A stretch of DNA of 64,000 bases from Ensifer sp. PDNC004. Its GTDB lineage: Bacteria > Pseudomonadota > Alphaproteobacteria > Rhizobiales > Rhizobiaceae. Below the pieces are notes generated by a model. That model was not told where the DNA came from. It searched no databases and saw only the letters and a list, made by a program, of their open reading frames with translations. The DNA is taken from contig NZ_CP070354.1 of NCBI RefSeq assembly GCF_016919405.1, positions 248,001 to 312,000 on the forward strand, in the 5' to 3' direction. Both the position numbers and the translations under genes were made by a program. Every line of letters begins with the position of its first letter. The first letter of the stretch is position 1. Below are positions 33,824 through 41,867 of this stretch, one piece after another.

Positions 33824-34012
33824 GTGGCACGCTTAGCCGTGCGACTGGTGAAAACGTCTGAGGAACGGGCATCCAGGCGTCGCCTGTTCGACCGTTCCTT
33901 TTCCTCTTCGAAGAGAAACTTGCTGGCGCGCTTCCTGACGATCGGCACGCGGGAGCCCGAGGACGAAAACAGGTGTCTCGCTCCCGCCGCGGAAAGCGCG
34001 CATGATTTGTAA
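33824..34012 (+). pseudogene. decayed fragment of an OmpA-domain 3' end
   Basis: The stretch 33929-33973 encodes RFLTIGTREPEDENR, nearly the same as RFLKIGTQEPEEENR at 33631-33675 in the OmpA gene just upstream, with about 38 of 45 bases identical. Just before it, NLLA stands where the intact gene has NLVTQGYGE, so the copy also has a small deletion. The rest of the surrounding 62-residue frame has no similarity and no ribosome binding site. I read it as the remnant of a duplicated OmpA-domain tail, not a functional gene. Confidence 0.6.
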
Positions 34013-34088
34013 TTTAATTTCGAAAAATATTGACATTTCAACATAAACTGGACATTTAAAGATAACAACAAATCGTCTGGATTTTGAG
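33974..34088 (+). promoter_or_regulatory. AT-rich upstream region of the sugar-acid kinase
   Basis: A sharp drop in GC just before the kinase gene. It contains TTGACA at 34030-34035, a perfect -35 hexamer, with possible AT-rich -10 sequences (such as TTTAAA at 34055) at a slightly long spacing. GACATTT occurs twice, about 19 bp apart. A promoter is likely; its exact elements are uncertain. No clear ribosome binding site is seen before the ATG at 34089. Confidence 0.45.
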
Positions 34089-35117
34089 ATGCTCGTCATT
34101 GTCGCTGATGATCTGACCGGCGCTCTGGATGCCGCAGCGCCCTTTGCCGCGAGGGGCTTTTATGTCGAAGTCGCCTTGGCACCCGAGGCGATTGATGATG
34201 TCCTGAAAACGGGGCCGGACGTGGTTTCGGTCAATCTCGGATCGCGAGAGCTCAGCCCCGCATTGGCCAGGCAACGAACCGTTGCCACGCTCGCCGCGCT
34301 GCCTTCCGGTTCGCGCATCTTCAAGAAGGTCGACTCCCGTCTCAAGGGCAACATCGTTGCCGAACTCGACGCGATGTCTTTCGGGTCAGCGCTCGTGGCG
34401 CCCGCCATTCCAGCCTTCGGTCGGGTCGTCATGTCTGGGAGCGTACAAGGCTTCGGGGTCGATACGCCCATTTCGATTGCCGAGAAGCTCGGCTCGCATG
34501 CGACCAAGGCCGTGATCCCGGATGTCTCCACCGAGGCGGAAATGCGCGCCCTACTTCAGGATGCGGAAAGAAGCGGCACGGATCTGCTGATTGGTGCGCG
34601 TGGTCTGGCCGAGGCGCTTGCCGAGCGGATGAGTGGCGGTCAACAAGGGCGGGCTGCCGAGGTGTCGGCCGGCCCGGCCTTGTTCGTCATCGGGTCTCGT
34701 GATCCGATTACCCTTGCCCAGATCGACACGCTTCGCGACGGCCTTGCCCTATCCTATTTGCCCGCGCCCAACGGCCGGCTTTCGGTCGCAGGCGACACCG
34801 GCGGCGCAATCACGCTTGTTCAGGCGGTGCCGGGCGACGGGGAGGTGACGCCGGAGGCCGTTTCCGAGGCGCTGGCCGAAAGCGTTTGTCCGGGCCTTGT
34901 CGAACGGGCGGGCACACTGCTTCTGTCCGGCGGCGCAACCGCCGAGGCGGTATTGAAGAGGATGGGCATCCAGCGTTTTCGCCTGCTGGGCGAATGCCTG
35001 CCCGGCCTGGGCTTGGCTGAGGTCGACGGACGTTGCATCATCGCCAAGTCTGGCGGATTCGGTGCGCCGGGCACGCTTAAGGAAATCGCGGAGGCTGTCC
35101 TCCGCAAGATGGGATGA
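34089..35117 (+). CDS. four-carbon acid sugar kinase family protein (DUF1537)
   Basis: A 342-residue kinase of the OtnK/DtnK/LtnD-neighbourhood family, which phosphorylates D-threonate, D- or L-erythronate or related sugar acids. The N-terminal domain opens LVIVADDLTGALDAAAPFAARG, with the expected acidic substrate-binding loop, and KKVDSRLKGN near residues 79-88. The C-terminal nucleotide-binding domain includes LLLSGGATAEAVLKRMG and IIAKSGGFGAPGTL. It is slightly shorter than usual (about 400-430). It is 3 bp from the GntR regulator gene. With the PdxA-like gene at 37005 it forms the known kinase-dehydrogenase pair. Confidence 0.9.
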   Translation: MLVIVADDLTGALDAAAPFAARGFYVEVALAPEAIDDVLKTGPDVVSVNLGSRELSPALARQRTVATLAALPSGSRIFKKVDSRLKGNIVAELDAMSFGSALVAPAIPAFGRVVMSGSVQGFGVDTPISIAEKLGSHATKAVIPDVSTEAEMRALLQDAERSGTDLLIGARGLAEALAERMSGGQQGRAAEVSAGPALFVIGSRDPITLAQIDTLRDGLALSYLPAPNGRLSVAGDTGGAITLVQAVPGDGEVTPEAVSEALAESVCPGLVERAGTLLLSGGATAEAVLKRMGIQRFRLLGECLPGLGLAEVDGRCIIAKSGGFGAPGTLKEIAEAVLRKMG

Positions 35118-35120
35118 CGG

Positions 35121-35822
35121 ATGGGACTGGAGAACGGAACAGCACGCAAGAGCCTCGGCGATCTCGTCTTTGAGCGTATGCACCGCGCGATCAAGTCCGG
35201 CGCCTACAAGCCGGACGAGCGCTTGCCGACCGAGCACGAGCTGGCAAGCGAGTTCGAGGTTTCGCGTCCGATCATCCGCGAAGCGCTGCGCCGACTGCGC
35301 GAGCAGGGCTTCATCTATTCGCGCCGCGGTGCCGGCAGCTTCGTTCGTGCCGTCGGCATGCGTGAGCCGCTGGGCTTCGGCCAGCTTGAGAACGTTGCCG
35401 ATCTCCTGAACTGCTACGAGTTCCGTCTGACGGTCGAGCCGGCGGCGGCCGCCGCCGCCGCGGAGCGTCACGACGCGGCCGGCTTGGCCGCCATCCGCCA
35501 GGCGCTGGAACTGATGCGGGACGCCACCAACCGGCAATCGCACCGGGAGGATGCCGACTTCCAGTTCCATCTTGCGATCGCGCGCGCCGCCCAGAACAGC
35601 TATTTCTTCACGGCGATGGAAGCGCTCAAGGACCACATCGCCGTCGGCATGCGGTTTCACGGCGCCTCGGTCAAACGGGAGACGACCGGGCTGACGCGCG
35701 TTTTCGGTGAGCACGAAGCGATCGCGGAAGCGATTGCCGCGCGTGAAGGCGCAAAGGCGAGGCAACTCATGCATGACCACCTTGCCGGATCCCGCGAACG
35801 CCTGTTCCAGGCGACCAAGTAA
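35121..35822 (+). CDS. GntR-family regulator with FCD effector domain
   Basis: A 233-residue regulator. The N-terminal winged helix (about residues 10-75) reads RLPTEHELASEFEVSRPIIREALRRLREQGFIYSRRGAGSFV. The C-terminal all-helical FCD domain carries likely metal/ligand histidines in ADFQFHLAIARAAQN and the late MHDHLAGSRERLF. FCD regulators of this type answer to sugar acids and usually repress adjacent genes. It is co-transcribed with the kinase; the palindrome at 39191 in the divergent sialidase-like/EamA promoter is a candidate target. Confidence 0.93.
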   Translation: MGLENGTARKSLGDLVFERMHRAIKSGAYKPDERLPTEHELASEFEVSRPIIREALRRLREQGFIYSRRGAGSFVRAVGMREPLGFGQLENVADLLNCYEFRLTVEPAAAAAAAERHDAAGLAAIRQALELMRDATNRQSHREDADFQFHLAIARAAQNSYFFTAMEALKDHIAVGMRFHGASVKRETTGLTRVFGEHEAIAEAIAAREGAKARQLMHDHLAGSRERLFQATK

Positions 35823-35833
35823 TCGATAAAACG

Positions 35834-35859
35834 AAAACCCCGGCAGACGCCGGGGTTTT
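35834..35859. terminator. bidirectional intrinsic terminator
   Basis: A perfect 11-bp stem AAAACCCCGGC/GCCGGGGTTTT around AGAC, with GTTTTTT following on the plus strand and a run of As before it. It sits between the GntR gene and the convergent Fe-alcohol dehydrogenase and can end transcription both ways. Confidence 0.93.
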
Positions 35860-35881
35860 GTTTTTTGCATTGGTCTATTGC

Positions 35882-37000
35882 TCAGAAGGCTGCGTTGTAG
35901 ACGGCAAGCACGTCCTCCACGCTCATGTCGCTCGGATTGTTGTCCATCAGCCTTCGGTTGGCATGGGCCTCGCTTGCATAGAGCGGCAAATCGTCTGCAC
36001 TTGCGCCGTGAGCGGCAAGCGACATCTCGATGCCGAGGTCACGGCAGAAGCCACGGGCAGCGCCCAGGAGTTCCCGGGAGGAGAGATTTTCGCCAAGACC
36101 CAGCGCCGTTGCGACTTCCGCCGTCTTGCCCGCCGCAACTGGTTGGTTGAAGGCGAGCACATGCGGAAAGATGATGGCGTTTGCCAGGCCATGGGGCAGG
36201 CGAAGCCGCGTGCCGAGCGGATAGGCGATCGCATGGCCCGCGGCTGTGTTGACCGGGCCAAGGCAGATGCCACCGTAGTAGGAAGCCAGCATCATCCCTT
36301 CTCGCGCCTCGGTATCTGATCCATCCCGGACGGCGCGAGCGAGATATTTGCCGACGAGCTTGAAGCCCATACGGGCAAAGCCGTCGATCATCGGATGGGC
36401 GCGGCGATTGGTGAAGGCTTCCACGCAATGGGCCATGGCATCGACGCCGGTCGCGGCGGTTACCGCTGACGGCACGGAATAGGTGAGTTCCGGATCGAGA
36501 ACGGCGAAGTCGGCAATCATGTGCGGGCTTTCGACCGCGATCTTGTTTCCCTTCGCAGGATCGGTGATCAGCGAGCGGATCCCGGCCTCCGAGCCTGTGC
36601 CTGCCGTTGTTGCGACCTGGGCCAGGCGCGTGTTGCGGCCGAGAACCCGGTTCGGTCCGGCAACATCGGCAAGCGTCTGCTGAGAGTCCCAAAGCACGGC
36701 AACCAGCTTGGCAACGTCGAGCACCGATCCGCCCCCAAGGCCGACGATGAGGTCCGGCTTGTTTTGGCGCGCGAAGTCGAGTGCGGCATCGAGTGTGTCG
36801 ACATCGGGTTCGCCTGGAATGGCGTCGAACACCGTGACGCGGCCGGAAAGCTTCAGGCGATCGACGAAGCCGGTGGTGATCGGCGTGGCGATGACGAGCA
36901 CTGAACGGGCATCGGCCGCCCAGGCGCCGACCTCTGCGATCGTGCCGGCGCCGACGGCGAGGCGACGCGGCTGATGAAGGGTGATGGGAGCGATGGTCAT
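35882..37000 (-). CDS. iron-containing alcohol dehydrogenase
   Basis: A 372-residue group III (Fe-type) alcohol dehydrogenase, cytoplasmic, NAD(P)-linked. The cofactor loop GLGGGSVLDVAK is near residues 90-101. Metal ligands are visible as DAMAHCVEAF, AAGHAIAYPLG and LPHGLANAIIFPHVL. The start at 37000 follows GAGGA; an upstream in-frame ATG overlaps the PdxA gene. It is the last gene of the sialidase-like/pdxA/adh operon. Many such enzymes in sugar-acid loci act on short-chain hydroxyaldehydes or hydroxyacids; the exact substrate is unknown. Confidence 0.92.
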   Translation of the reverse strand: MTIAPITLHQPRRLAVGAGTIAEVGAWAADARSVLVIATPITTGFVDRLKLSGRVTVFDAIPGEPDVDTLDAALDFARQNKPDLIVGLGGGSVLDVAKLVAVLWDSQQTLADVAGPNRVLGRNTRLAQVATTAGTGSEAGIRSLITDPAKGNKIAVESPHMIADFAVLDPELTYSVPSAVTAATGVDAMAHCVEAFTNRRAHPMIDGFARMGFKLVGKYLARAVRDGSDTEAREGMMLASYYGGICLGPVNTAAGHAIAYPLGTRLRLPHGLANAIIFPHVLAFNQPVAAGKTAEVATALGLGENLSSRELLGAARGFCRDLGIEMSLAAHGASADDLPLYASEAHANRRLMDNNPSDMSVEDVLAVYNAAF

Positions 37001-37004
37001 GGTG

Positions 37005-37961
37005 TCATCCTCGCTTGGCGTCGCCTGCCACCAGCTTGCGGGCATAGGCGATGGCGGAGTTCATGTTGCCGTGGTTGGCGATCCCCTTGCCGGCGATGTC
37101 GAACGCCGTGCCGTGATCGACCGAGGTTCGGTCGATCGGCAGGTCCACCGAGACGTTTACGGCGGTGTCGAAGGCGACGAGCTTCACGGGGATGTGCCCC
37201 TGGTCGTGATACTGCGCGACCACGAGGTCGAAGGCGCCCGAATAGGCGCGATGGAACACCGTATCTGCGGAAATCGGTCCATAGGCATCGATGCCTTCCG
37301 CACGTGCTGCTGCAACAGCCGGCGCGATCTGCTCGTCGTCCTCGGTGCCGAACAGGCCGTTTTCGCCGCAATGGGGATTGATGCCGGCGACCGCGATTTT
37401 GGGTGCCGCATAACCGATGCGTTTCAAGTGAGCGTCGCCGGCGCGGATGGTGGCGAGCACCCGTTCGGTCGTCGAGCGCCGGATCGCCTCCTGCAACGCC
37501 ACGTGGGTAGAAACGTGGATGACCTTGAGGCGTTCGGAGGCAAGCAGCATGTAAGCGGCCTTGGAGCCGGTGAGGCTGCGCAGCATTCCGGTGTGGCCGT
37601 CATAGTGATGACCGGCAAGGTTCAGTGCTTCCTTGTTGATGGGCGCCGTGACGATGCAGCCGATCACACCGGCTTCAGCATCGCGCACCGCCTTTTCGAT
37701 GAAGCGAAAGGCCGCGTCGCCGGCGACGGGGCTCAACTGTCCCCAGGCAAGCGGAGCCCCCTCGATCGGCAGATCGACGACATGTCCGGCGAGATCGACC
37801 TCAAGGCCGAGAGCGGTCCGGGCCGCTTCGAGCGTGGCGAGATTGCCGTAGATCCGGACCGTGTCGCGCTCCTGCTGTGACATGTCGGCCAGCGCGCGCA
37901 CCGAAATCTCGGGGCCGACGCCGCACGGGTCGCCCATGGTTATGCCGATGATGTTGCTCAT
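37005..37961 (-). CDS. PdxA-family 4-phospho-hydroxyacid dehydrogenase (PdxA2-like)
   Basis: A 318-residue enzyme of the PdxA family. It opens [15 protein letters not shown], has the substrate motif DGHTGML, and the three metal-binding His positions in DGHTGM, the later [12 protein letters not shown] and the [10 protein letters not shown] region; INPHCGENG is also typical. Canonical PdxA serves vitamin B6 synthesis, but paralogues beside DUF1537 kinases oxidise and decarboxylate 4-phospho-threonate or -erythronate to dihydroxyacetone phosphate. The kinase at 34089 makes the catabolic role more likely. Its start overlaps the sialidase-like stop by ATGA. Confidence 0.92.
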   Translation of the reverse strand: MSNIIGITMGDPCGVGPEISVRALADMSQQERDTVRIYGNLATLEAARTALGLEVDLAGHVVDLPIEGAPLAWGQLSPVAGDAAFRFIEKAVRDAEAGVIGCIVTAPINKEALNLAGHHYDGHTGMLRSLTGSKAAYMLLASERLKVIHVSTHVALQEAIRRSTTERVLATIRAGDAHLKRIGYAAPKIAVAGINPHCGENGLFGTEDDEQIAPAVAAARAEGIDAYGPISADTVFHRAYSGAFDLVVAQYHDQGHIPVKLVAFDTAVNVSVDLPIDRTSVDHGTAFDIAGKGIANHGNMNSAIAYARKLVAGDAKRG

Positions 37962-39154
37962 GAAGGTCTCCGTTGGTCGGCGTGGTCCCAGCCAGGGGCT
38001 AGGCGGACATATTTGATGGCGCGCCGGTGGTAGGTGTAGGCAAGGTGCATGGTCCCGTCCGGCCCTTCGAGCAGCCAGGGATAGGACATCTCCTTGTTGC
38101 GGCCGTCGGTCGAGTCGTTGGAGAGGCAGGTGCCGGGGCCGTCCTCGATCAGCAGGCGCACGGCAAAGGTCTTGCCGCCATCTTCAGAGAGGCAGAGAGA
38201 GACTGGCGCGCGCCGGACACCCCAGATCGGCACGCAGCCGCCCGTGGAGTCGGCGTCCGGGCGGTTGTCGTCCTCGCCGAGTTCGTCATAGAGCGAGGCG
38301 CGTCGCTCGTCGGTGTCGGCCGCACTGACGGGATTGCAGATCATTGCGATCCGGCCGTCTTTCAGGCGCAGGGCGGCAATCGAGGAATTGTTGTTCGGGA
38401 CGTCGCTTGCCTCCGGCGCGGACCAGGTTCTGCCTTCATCGAGGCTCTCCGTCCTGTAAACCCAGTCGGCCTGGCGCCGGCGGAAGAGGGCGGCGAGGCG
38501 ACCCTCGCCGAGCGACACCGGCGACATGTGCACGCAGCCGGTGGAGTGAGCCAGCTCGTCCAACTGCCATGTCTCGCCCTGATCGAGGGAAATGCCAACG
38601 GCGGCGGTGTCATGGCTTCCGTTCCACTTCTGGCCCGGGCGCTGAACGCATCGGAAGATCGGCAACAGCCAGGCGCCATCACTTCGCGCCACGAGCGGCG
38701 CGCGGATGAAGCAACCGCGGGGAAGATCGAGATAGCGGCCTTCGGTGGTTGTCAGCGCGAGCGGGTCCGCCGGATCGCGACGGACTTCCGCCATCCGGAT
38801 CCGGCACTCATCCTGATTGCCGGAGGGTTGGGAGGTGTGAAAGAGCCACAGCCTGCCGTCGGATGCGGTGAAGAGAACCGGGTTTTGTTCAGAATGCGCG
38901 GCATCGAAGCTCAGGCGCTGTGGCGGTCCCCATTGCGTTGCGTCCTTCGGCAGCACCGAGGCAAAGATGGAAATGTCGGACTTACCCTCGAGCGTGCCGC
39001 CGAACCAGGCGCAGGCGAGCGCGCCGTCTGAAAGCGGGTGCAGGAAGGCAGCATGGTTCTGGATCATCGGCGACGGCAACAGCGCTTCCACGCGCTCGGG
39101 CGCCACGGTTTGAAGCAGACCGTTCATGCTGCGGGCGATTTCTTCAGGGTCCAT
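37958..39154 (-). CDS. sialidase-like (BNR/Asp-box) beta-propeller protein
   Basis: A 398-residue cytoplasmic protein without a signal peptide. At least three Asp-boxes (S/x-D-x-G-x-T-W/F) are visible: [16 protein letters not shown] and SEDGGKTF, marking a six-bladed sialidase-type propeller. The N-terminus has [29 protein letters not shown] and the C-terminus [26 protein letters not shown], both common in rhizobial sialidase-like proteins of sugar-acid loci. The start at 39154 follows AGGAGGA. True sialidase activity is doubtful inside the cell; a lactonase or glycosidase role is possible. First gene of the operon. Confidence 0.82.
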   Translation of the reverse strand: MDPEEIARSMNGLLQTVAPERVEALLPSPMIQNHAAFLHPLSDGALACAWFGGTLEGKSDISIFASVLPKDATQWGPPQRLSFDAAHSEQNPVLFTASDGRLWLFHTSQPSGNQDECRIRMAEVRRDPADPLALTTTEGRYLDLPRGCFIRAPLVARSDGAWLLPIFRCVQRPGQKWNGSHDTAAVGISLDQGETWQLDELAHSTGCVHMSPVSLGEGRLAALFRRRQADWVYRTESLDEGRTWSAPEASDVPNNNSSIAALRLKDGRIAMICNPVSAADTDERRASLYDELGEDDNRPDADSTGGCVPIWGVRRAPVSLCLSEDGGKTFAVRLLIEDGPGTCLSNDSTDGRNKEMSYPWLLEGPDGTMHLAYTYHRRAIKYVRLAPGWDHADQRRPS

Positions 39155-39190
39155 GAGTTCCTCCTGTCTGCCTCGAAAATCGCTCAATTT

Positions 39191-39209
39191 TCAAAGTTGT
39201 CAAGTTTGA
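39191..39209. promoter_or_regulatory. palindromic operator in the sialidase-like/EamA divergent promoter
   Basis: TCAAAGTTGTCAAGTTTGA is a 19-bp palindrome centred on one base, symmetric except at two position pairs next to the centre motif (pattern TCAAAnTTGnCAAnTTTGA). It begins 37 bp upstream of the sialidase-like start, and on that strand it also contains CTTGACA, a -35-like sequence. A core TTGACAA recurs at 39318-39324, on the side of the EamA gene. The probable binder is the FCD GntR at 35121, which is inference. Confidence 0.55.
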
Positions 39210-39317
39210 TAAAGTTACAAATCGGCATGAATTCTCTTTTCATCTTTCTTAACATGCTGATTTTATTTTTATATTTTTCGATGTGGCGTCATAATAAAAT
39301 TTACATCACGAATTAAT
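39210..39317. other. very AT-rich divergent spacer
   Basis: About 108 bp with far lower GC than the rest of the window, including several T and A runs. It lies between the operator-like sites for the two divergent units. It probably holds the -10 elements and bendable promoter DNA for one or both genes; I cannot assign hexamers confidently. Confidence 0.5.
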
Positions 39318-39384
39318 TTGACAAACTTTGGTGAAAGGTGGATGGTCTGGGCAAGCCGGCAAGAGGATGCCGGGAGGAGGTCTT

Positions 39385-40254
39385 ATGCCGGAAGCCAGCT
39401 CGAAGGGGGCTAAGATGGCGGTCATGTTCGCGGTCGGCGCAGCGATCCTTGCTGCCGCCGACGCGGTGATCGTGCGGGCGCTGAACGGCGCTGTGCACCC
39501 CTTCGTCATTGGCTTCTTCCGCGCCTTCTTCGGTGCGGTCATCCTTCTGCCCTGGATTGCCCTGTGCCCATCGGTCTTGAGGTCGAGCCACCCCTTGCGT
39601 CAGCATGCGGTCCGTGCCGGCTTCAAGCTGCTCGCCATGGTCGCCTTTTTCGCTGCCTTCAGCTGGGGACCGCTTGCCGACGTGACCGCCATCGCCTTCA
39701 CCTCGCCGATCTTCCTCTTGCTCGGTGCCGCACTGGCGCTGGGCGAAAGGCCTGGTCCGGCCATGATCGGTGCGGTGGTGCTCGGTTTTGGCGGCGCGAT
39801 GCTGATCATCGGCCCCTCGGGAACCGGCTTCAGTCTCGCCATCCTTCTCGCGCTCACCGGCGCGGTGCTCCAGTCGACCATCCAGCTGATCCTGAAGTCC
39901 ATGTCGAAGGGCGACAAGACCGCGACGCTGGTCGTCTGGAACCTCCTTTTGACCGTTCCGATCGCGCTTCTCTTCGCCTTGCCGTTCTGGACCATGCCGG
40001 GGACGAGGGAGGTGACGCTTCTGGCGCTGCAGGGCGTCGTCGGAACGGCCTGCATGGGCATGATGACCCATGCCTTTTCGCTCGCGCCCGCCACGATCGT
40101 CGCGCCGGTCGATTTTTTGCGCCTGCCGCTCGTGGCGCTCGGCGGCTTCGCGCTTTTTGGTGAAGACATCGCCCTCACCACCCTTTGCGGCGGCGGGCTC
40201 ATCGGTTGTGCGGCGCTGATCGCCGCGCGATCCGGAAAAGCAACATCCAGCTGA
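39385..40254 (+). CDS. EamA/DMT-family transporter
   Basis: A 289-residue inner-membrane protein of the drug/metabolite transporter superfamily: about ten hydrophobic segments in two five-helix EamA halves, the first ending near residue 140 (MLIIGPSG) and the second near 285. SWGPLADVTAIAFTSPIFLLLGAALALGERPG is the typical helix 3-4 region. The ATG at 39385 follows GGAGG. It may export a pathway product or by-product, or import a substrate; direction is not visible. It heads the plus-strand unit carrying the Dpp-type importer. Confidence 0.9.
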   Translation: MPEASSKGAKMAVMFAVGAAILAAADAVIVRALNGAVHPFVIGFFRAFFGAVILLPWIALCPSVLRSSHPLRQHAVRAGFKLLAMVAFFAAFSWGPLADVTAIAFTSPIFLLLGAALALGERPGPAMIGAVVLGFGGAMLIIGPSGTGFSLAILLALTGAVLQSTIQLILKSMSKGDKTATLVVWNLLLTVPIALLFALPFWTMPGTREVTLLALQGVVGTACMGMMTHAFSLAPATIVAPVDFLRLPLVALGGFALFGEDIALTTLCGGGLIGCAALIAARSGKATSS

Positions 40255-40280
40255 ACGAATTTCACTAGGGAGGAAATGCC

Positions 40281-41780
40281 GTGAAGAAACTATTCGTCTT
40301 GAGTGCGCTCATGTTGAGTTCGGCCCTGTCGCCCGCATTCGCGGGGTCTGGCCCCATCAAGATCGTGCTGGCCGAGGAGGCCGACCTGCTAGAACCCTGC
40401 ATGGCCACGCGCTCGAACATCGGCCGCGTCATCATGCAGAACGTCAGCGAAACGCTGACCGAACTCGACGTTCGCGGCGACAAGGGCGTCATGCCGCGCC
40501 TGGCCGAAAAATGGGAGCAGAACGAAGACAGCAGCTGGCGCTTTCACCTGCGCAAGGGCGTCAAGTTCTCCGACGGCACGACCTTTGACGCCAAGGACGT
40601 CAAGCACAGCTTCGATCGCATCATGAGCGACAAGAACACCTGTGAATCGCGCCGTTACTTCGGCGGCATCACGGTGACCCCGACGGTCGTCGACGACTAC
40701 ACGATCGATTTCAAGGCCGATCCGGTTCAGCCCATCCTGCCATTGCTGATGTCTCTCGTCACGATCGTGCCGGAGGAAACCCCGCTTGAGTTCGTGCGCG
40801 AACCGGTCGGCACCGGTCCGTACAAGCTGACCAACTGGACCCCGGGCCAGCAAATCGTGCTGACCAGCCGTGACGACTATTGGGGCGCAAAGCCGGAAGT
40901 GACGGAAGCCACCTATCTGTTCCGCGCCGACCCGTCGGTGCGCGCGGCCATGGTGCAGACCGGTGAAGCCGACCTTTCGCCGTCGATTTCGCAGCTCGAC
41001 GCCACAAATCCGGCAACGGACTTTTCCTACCTCGACAGCGAAACCGTCTACCTGCGCATCGATCACAACATACAGCCGCTGAACGACGTTCGTGTCCGCC
41101 GTGCGCTCAACATCGCCATCGACCGCCAGGCCTTCCTCGGCACCCTGGTTCCCGAAAGCGCGCTGCTTGCCACCGCGATCGTGCCACCGCCGACGCTTGG
41201 CTGGAACCCCGACGTCAAGGTCTTCCCCTACGATCCGGAAGGCGCCAAGAAGCTGCTTGAGGAAGCCAAGGCCGATGGCGTCAAGGTCGACACGCCCATC
41301 ACCATCATCGCCCGTTCGGCGAACTTTCCGAACGTGACCGAGATCATGGAAGCCATTCAGGCGCAGCTTGAGGAAGTGGGCTTCAAGGTCGAGCTGAAAT
41401 TCGTCGAGGTCGCCGAGCACGAGCAGTACTACTCAAAGCCCTTCAAGGAAGGTCGTGGTCCGCAGATCGTTGCCGCCATGCACGACAATTCCAAGGGCGA
41501 TCCGTCGTTCTCGATGTTCTTCAAATACGCAACCGAAGGCACCCAGTCCGGCTTCTCCGATCCGAAGGTCGACGACCTGATCAAGCGTGCGTCGGCTGCC
41601 GTCGGTGACGAGCGCGCCAAGCTCTGGTCGGAGCTGATCGCCTATCTGCACGACGACGTGGTTGCCGACGTCCTGCTCTTCCACATGGTAGGCTTCTCCC
41701 GCGTATCCGAGCGGCTCGATTTCAAGCCGACGATGGCGACCAACGGGACCCTGCAGCTCTCGGAGATCAAGATCAAGTAA
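40281..41780 (+). CDS. ABC transporter substrate-binding protein, family 5 (peptide/opine type)
   Basis: A 499-residue periplasmic receptor (SBP_bac_5). It starts at GTG with AGGGAGG before it and has a Sec signal (KKLFVLSALMLSSALSPAFA, cut near residue 22). RVIMQNVSETLTELD and the SBP_bac_5 signature region around WRFHLRKGVKFSDGTTFDAKDVKHSFDRI are clear, and NDVRVRRALNIAIDRQAFL lies near the middle. Family members take up di- and oligopeptides, but in rhizobia many bind sugars, opines or sugar acids; the neighbours favour a sugar acid. Confidence 0.93.
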   Translation: MKKLFVLSALMLSSALSPAFAGSGPIKIVLAEEADLLEPCMATRSNIGRVIMQNVSETLTELDVRGDKGVMPRLAEKWEQNEDSSWRFHLRKGVKFSDGTTFDAKDVKHSFDRIMSDKNTCESRRYFGGITVTPTVVDDYTIDFKADPVQPILPLLMSLVTIVPEETPLEFVREPVGTGPYKLTNWTPGQQIVLTSRDDYWGAKPEVTEATYLFRADPSVRAAMVQTGEADLSPSISQLDATNPATDFSYLDSETVYLRIDHNIQPLNDVRVRRALNIAIDRQAFLGTLVPESALLATAIVPPPTLGWNPDVKVFPYDPEGAKKLLEEAKADGVKVDTPITIIARSANFPNVTEIMEAIQAQLEEVGFKVELKFVEVAEHEQYYSKPFKEGRGPQIVAAMHDNSKGDPSFSMFFKYATEGTQSGFSDPKVDDLIKRASAAVGDERAKLWSELIAYLHDDVVADVLLFHMVGFSRVSERLDFKPTMATNGTLQLSEIKIK

Positions 41781-41786
41781 TCTGCC

Positions 41787-41809
41787 CTGGCGAACGACAG
41801 GTTCGCCAG
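41787..41809 (+). other. intercistronic hairpin after the receptor gene
   Basis: A perfect 9-bp stem CTGGCGAAC/GTTCGCCAG around GACAG, 7 bp after the receptor stop and before the permease gene. It has no T-tract, consistent with a stabilising or partly terminating element that raises receptor expression over permease expression. Confidence 0.6.
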
Positions 41810-41867
41810 TCACAACAGCAATCAAGGCGGTGGGATGATCCCGCCGCCGGATTTCTTCGAGGGCGCC

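Noticed and set aside
37005..37961. Assigning the PdxA-like gene to vitamin B6 biosynthesis
   Set aside because: Its coupling to a sialidase-like gene and an Fe-alcohol dehydrogenase and its location beside a DUF1537 kinase fit the catabolic PdxA2 group better. A genome-wide check for a second pdxA would confirm.
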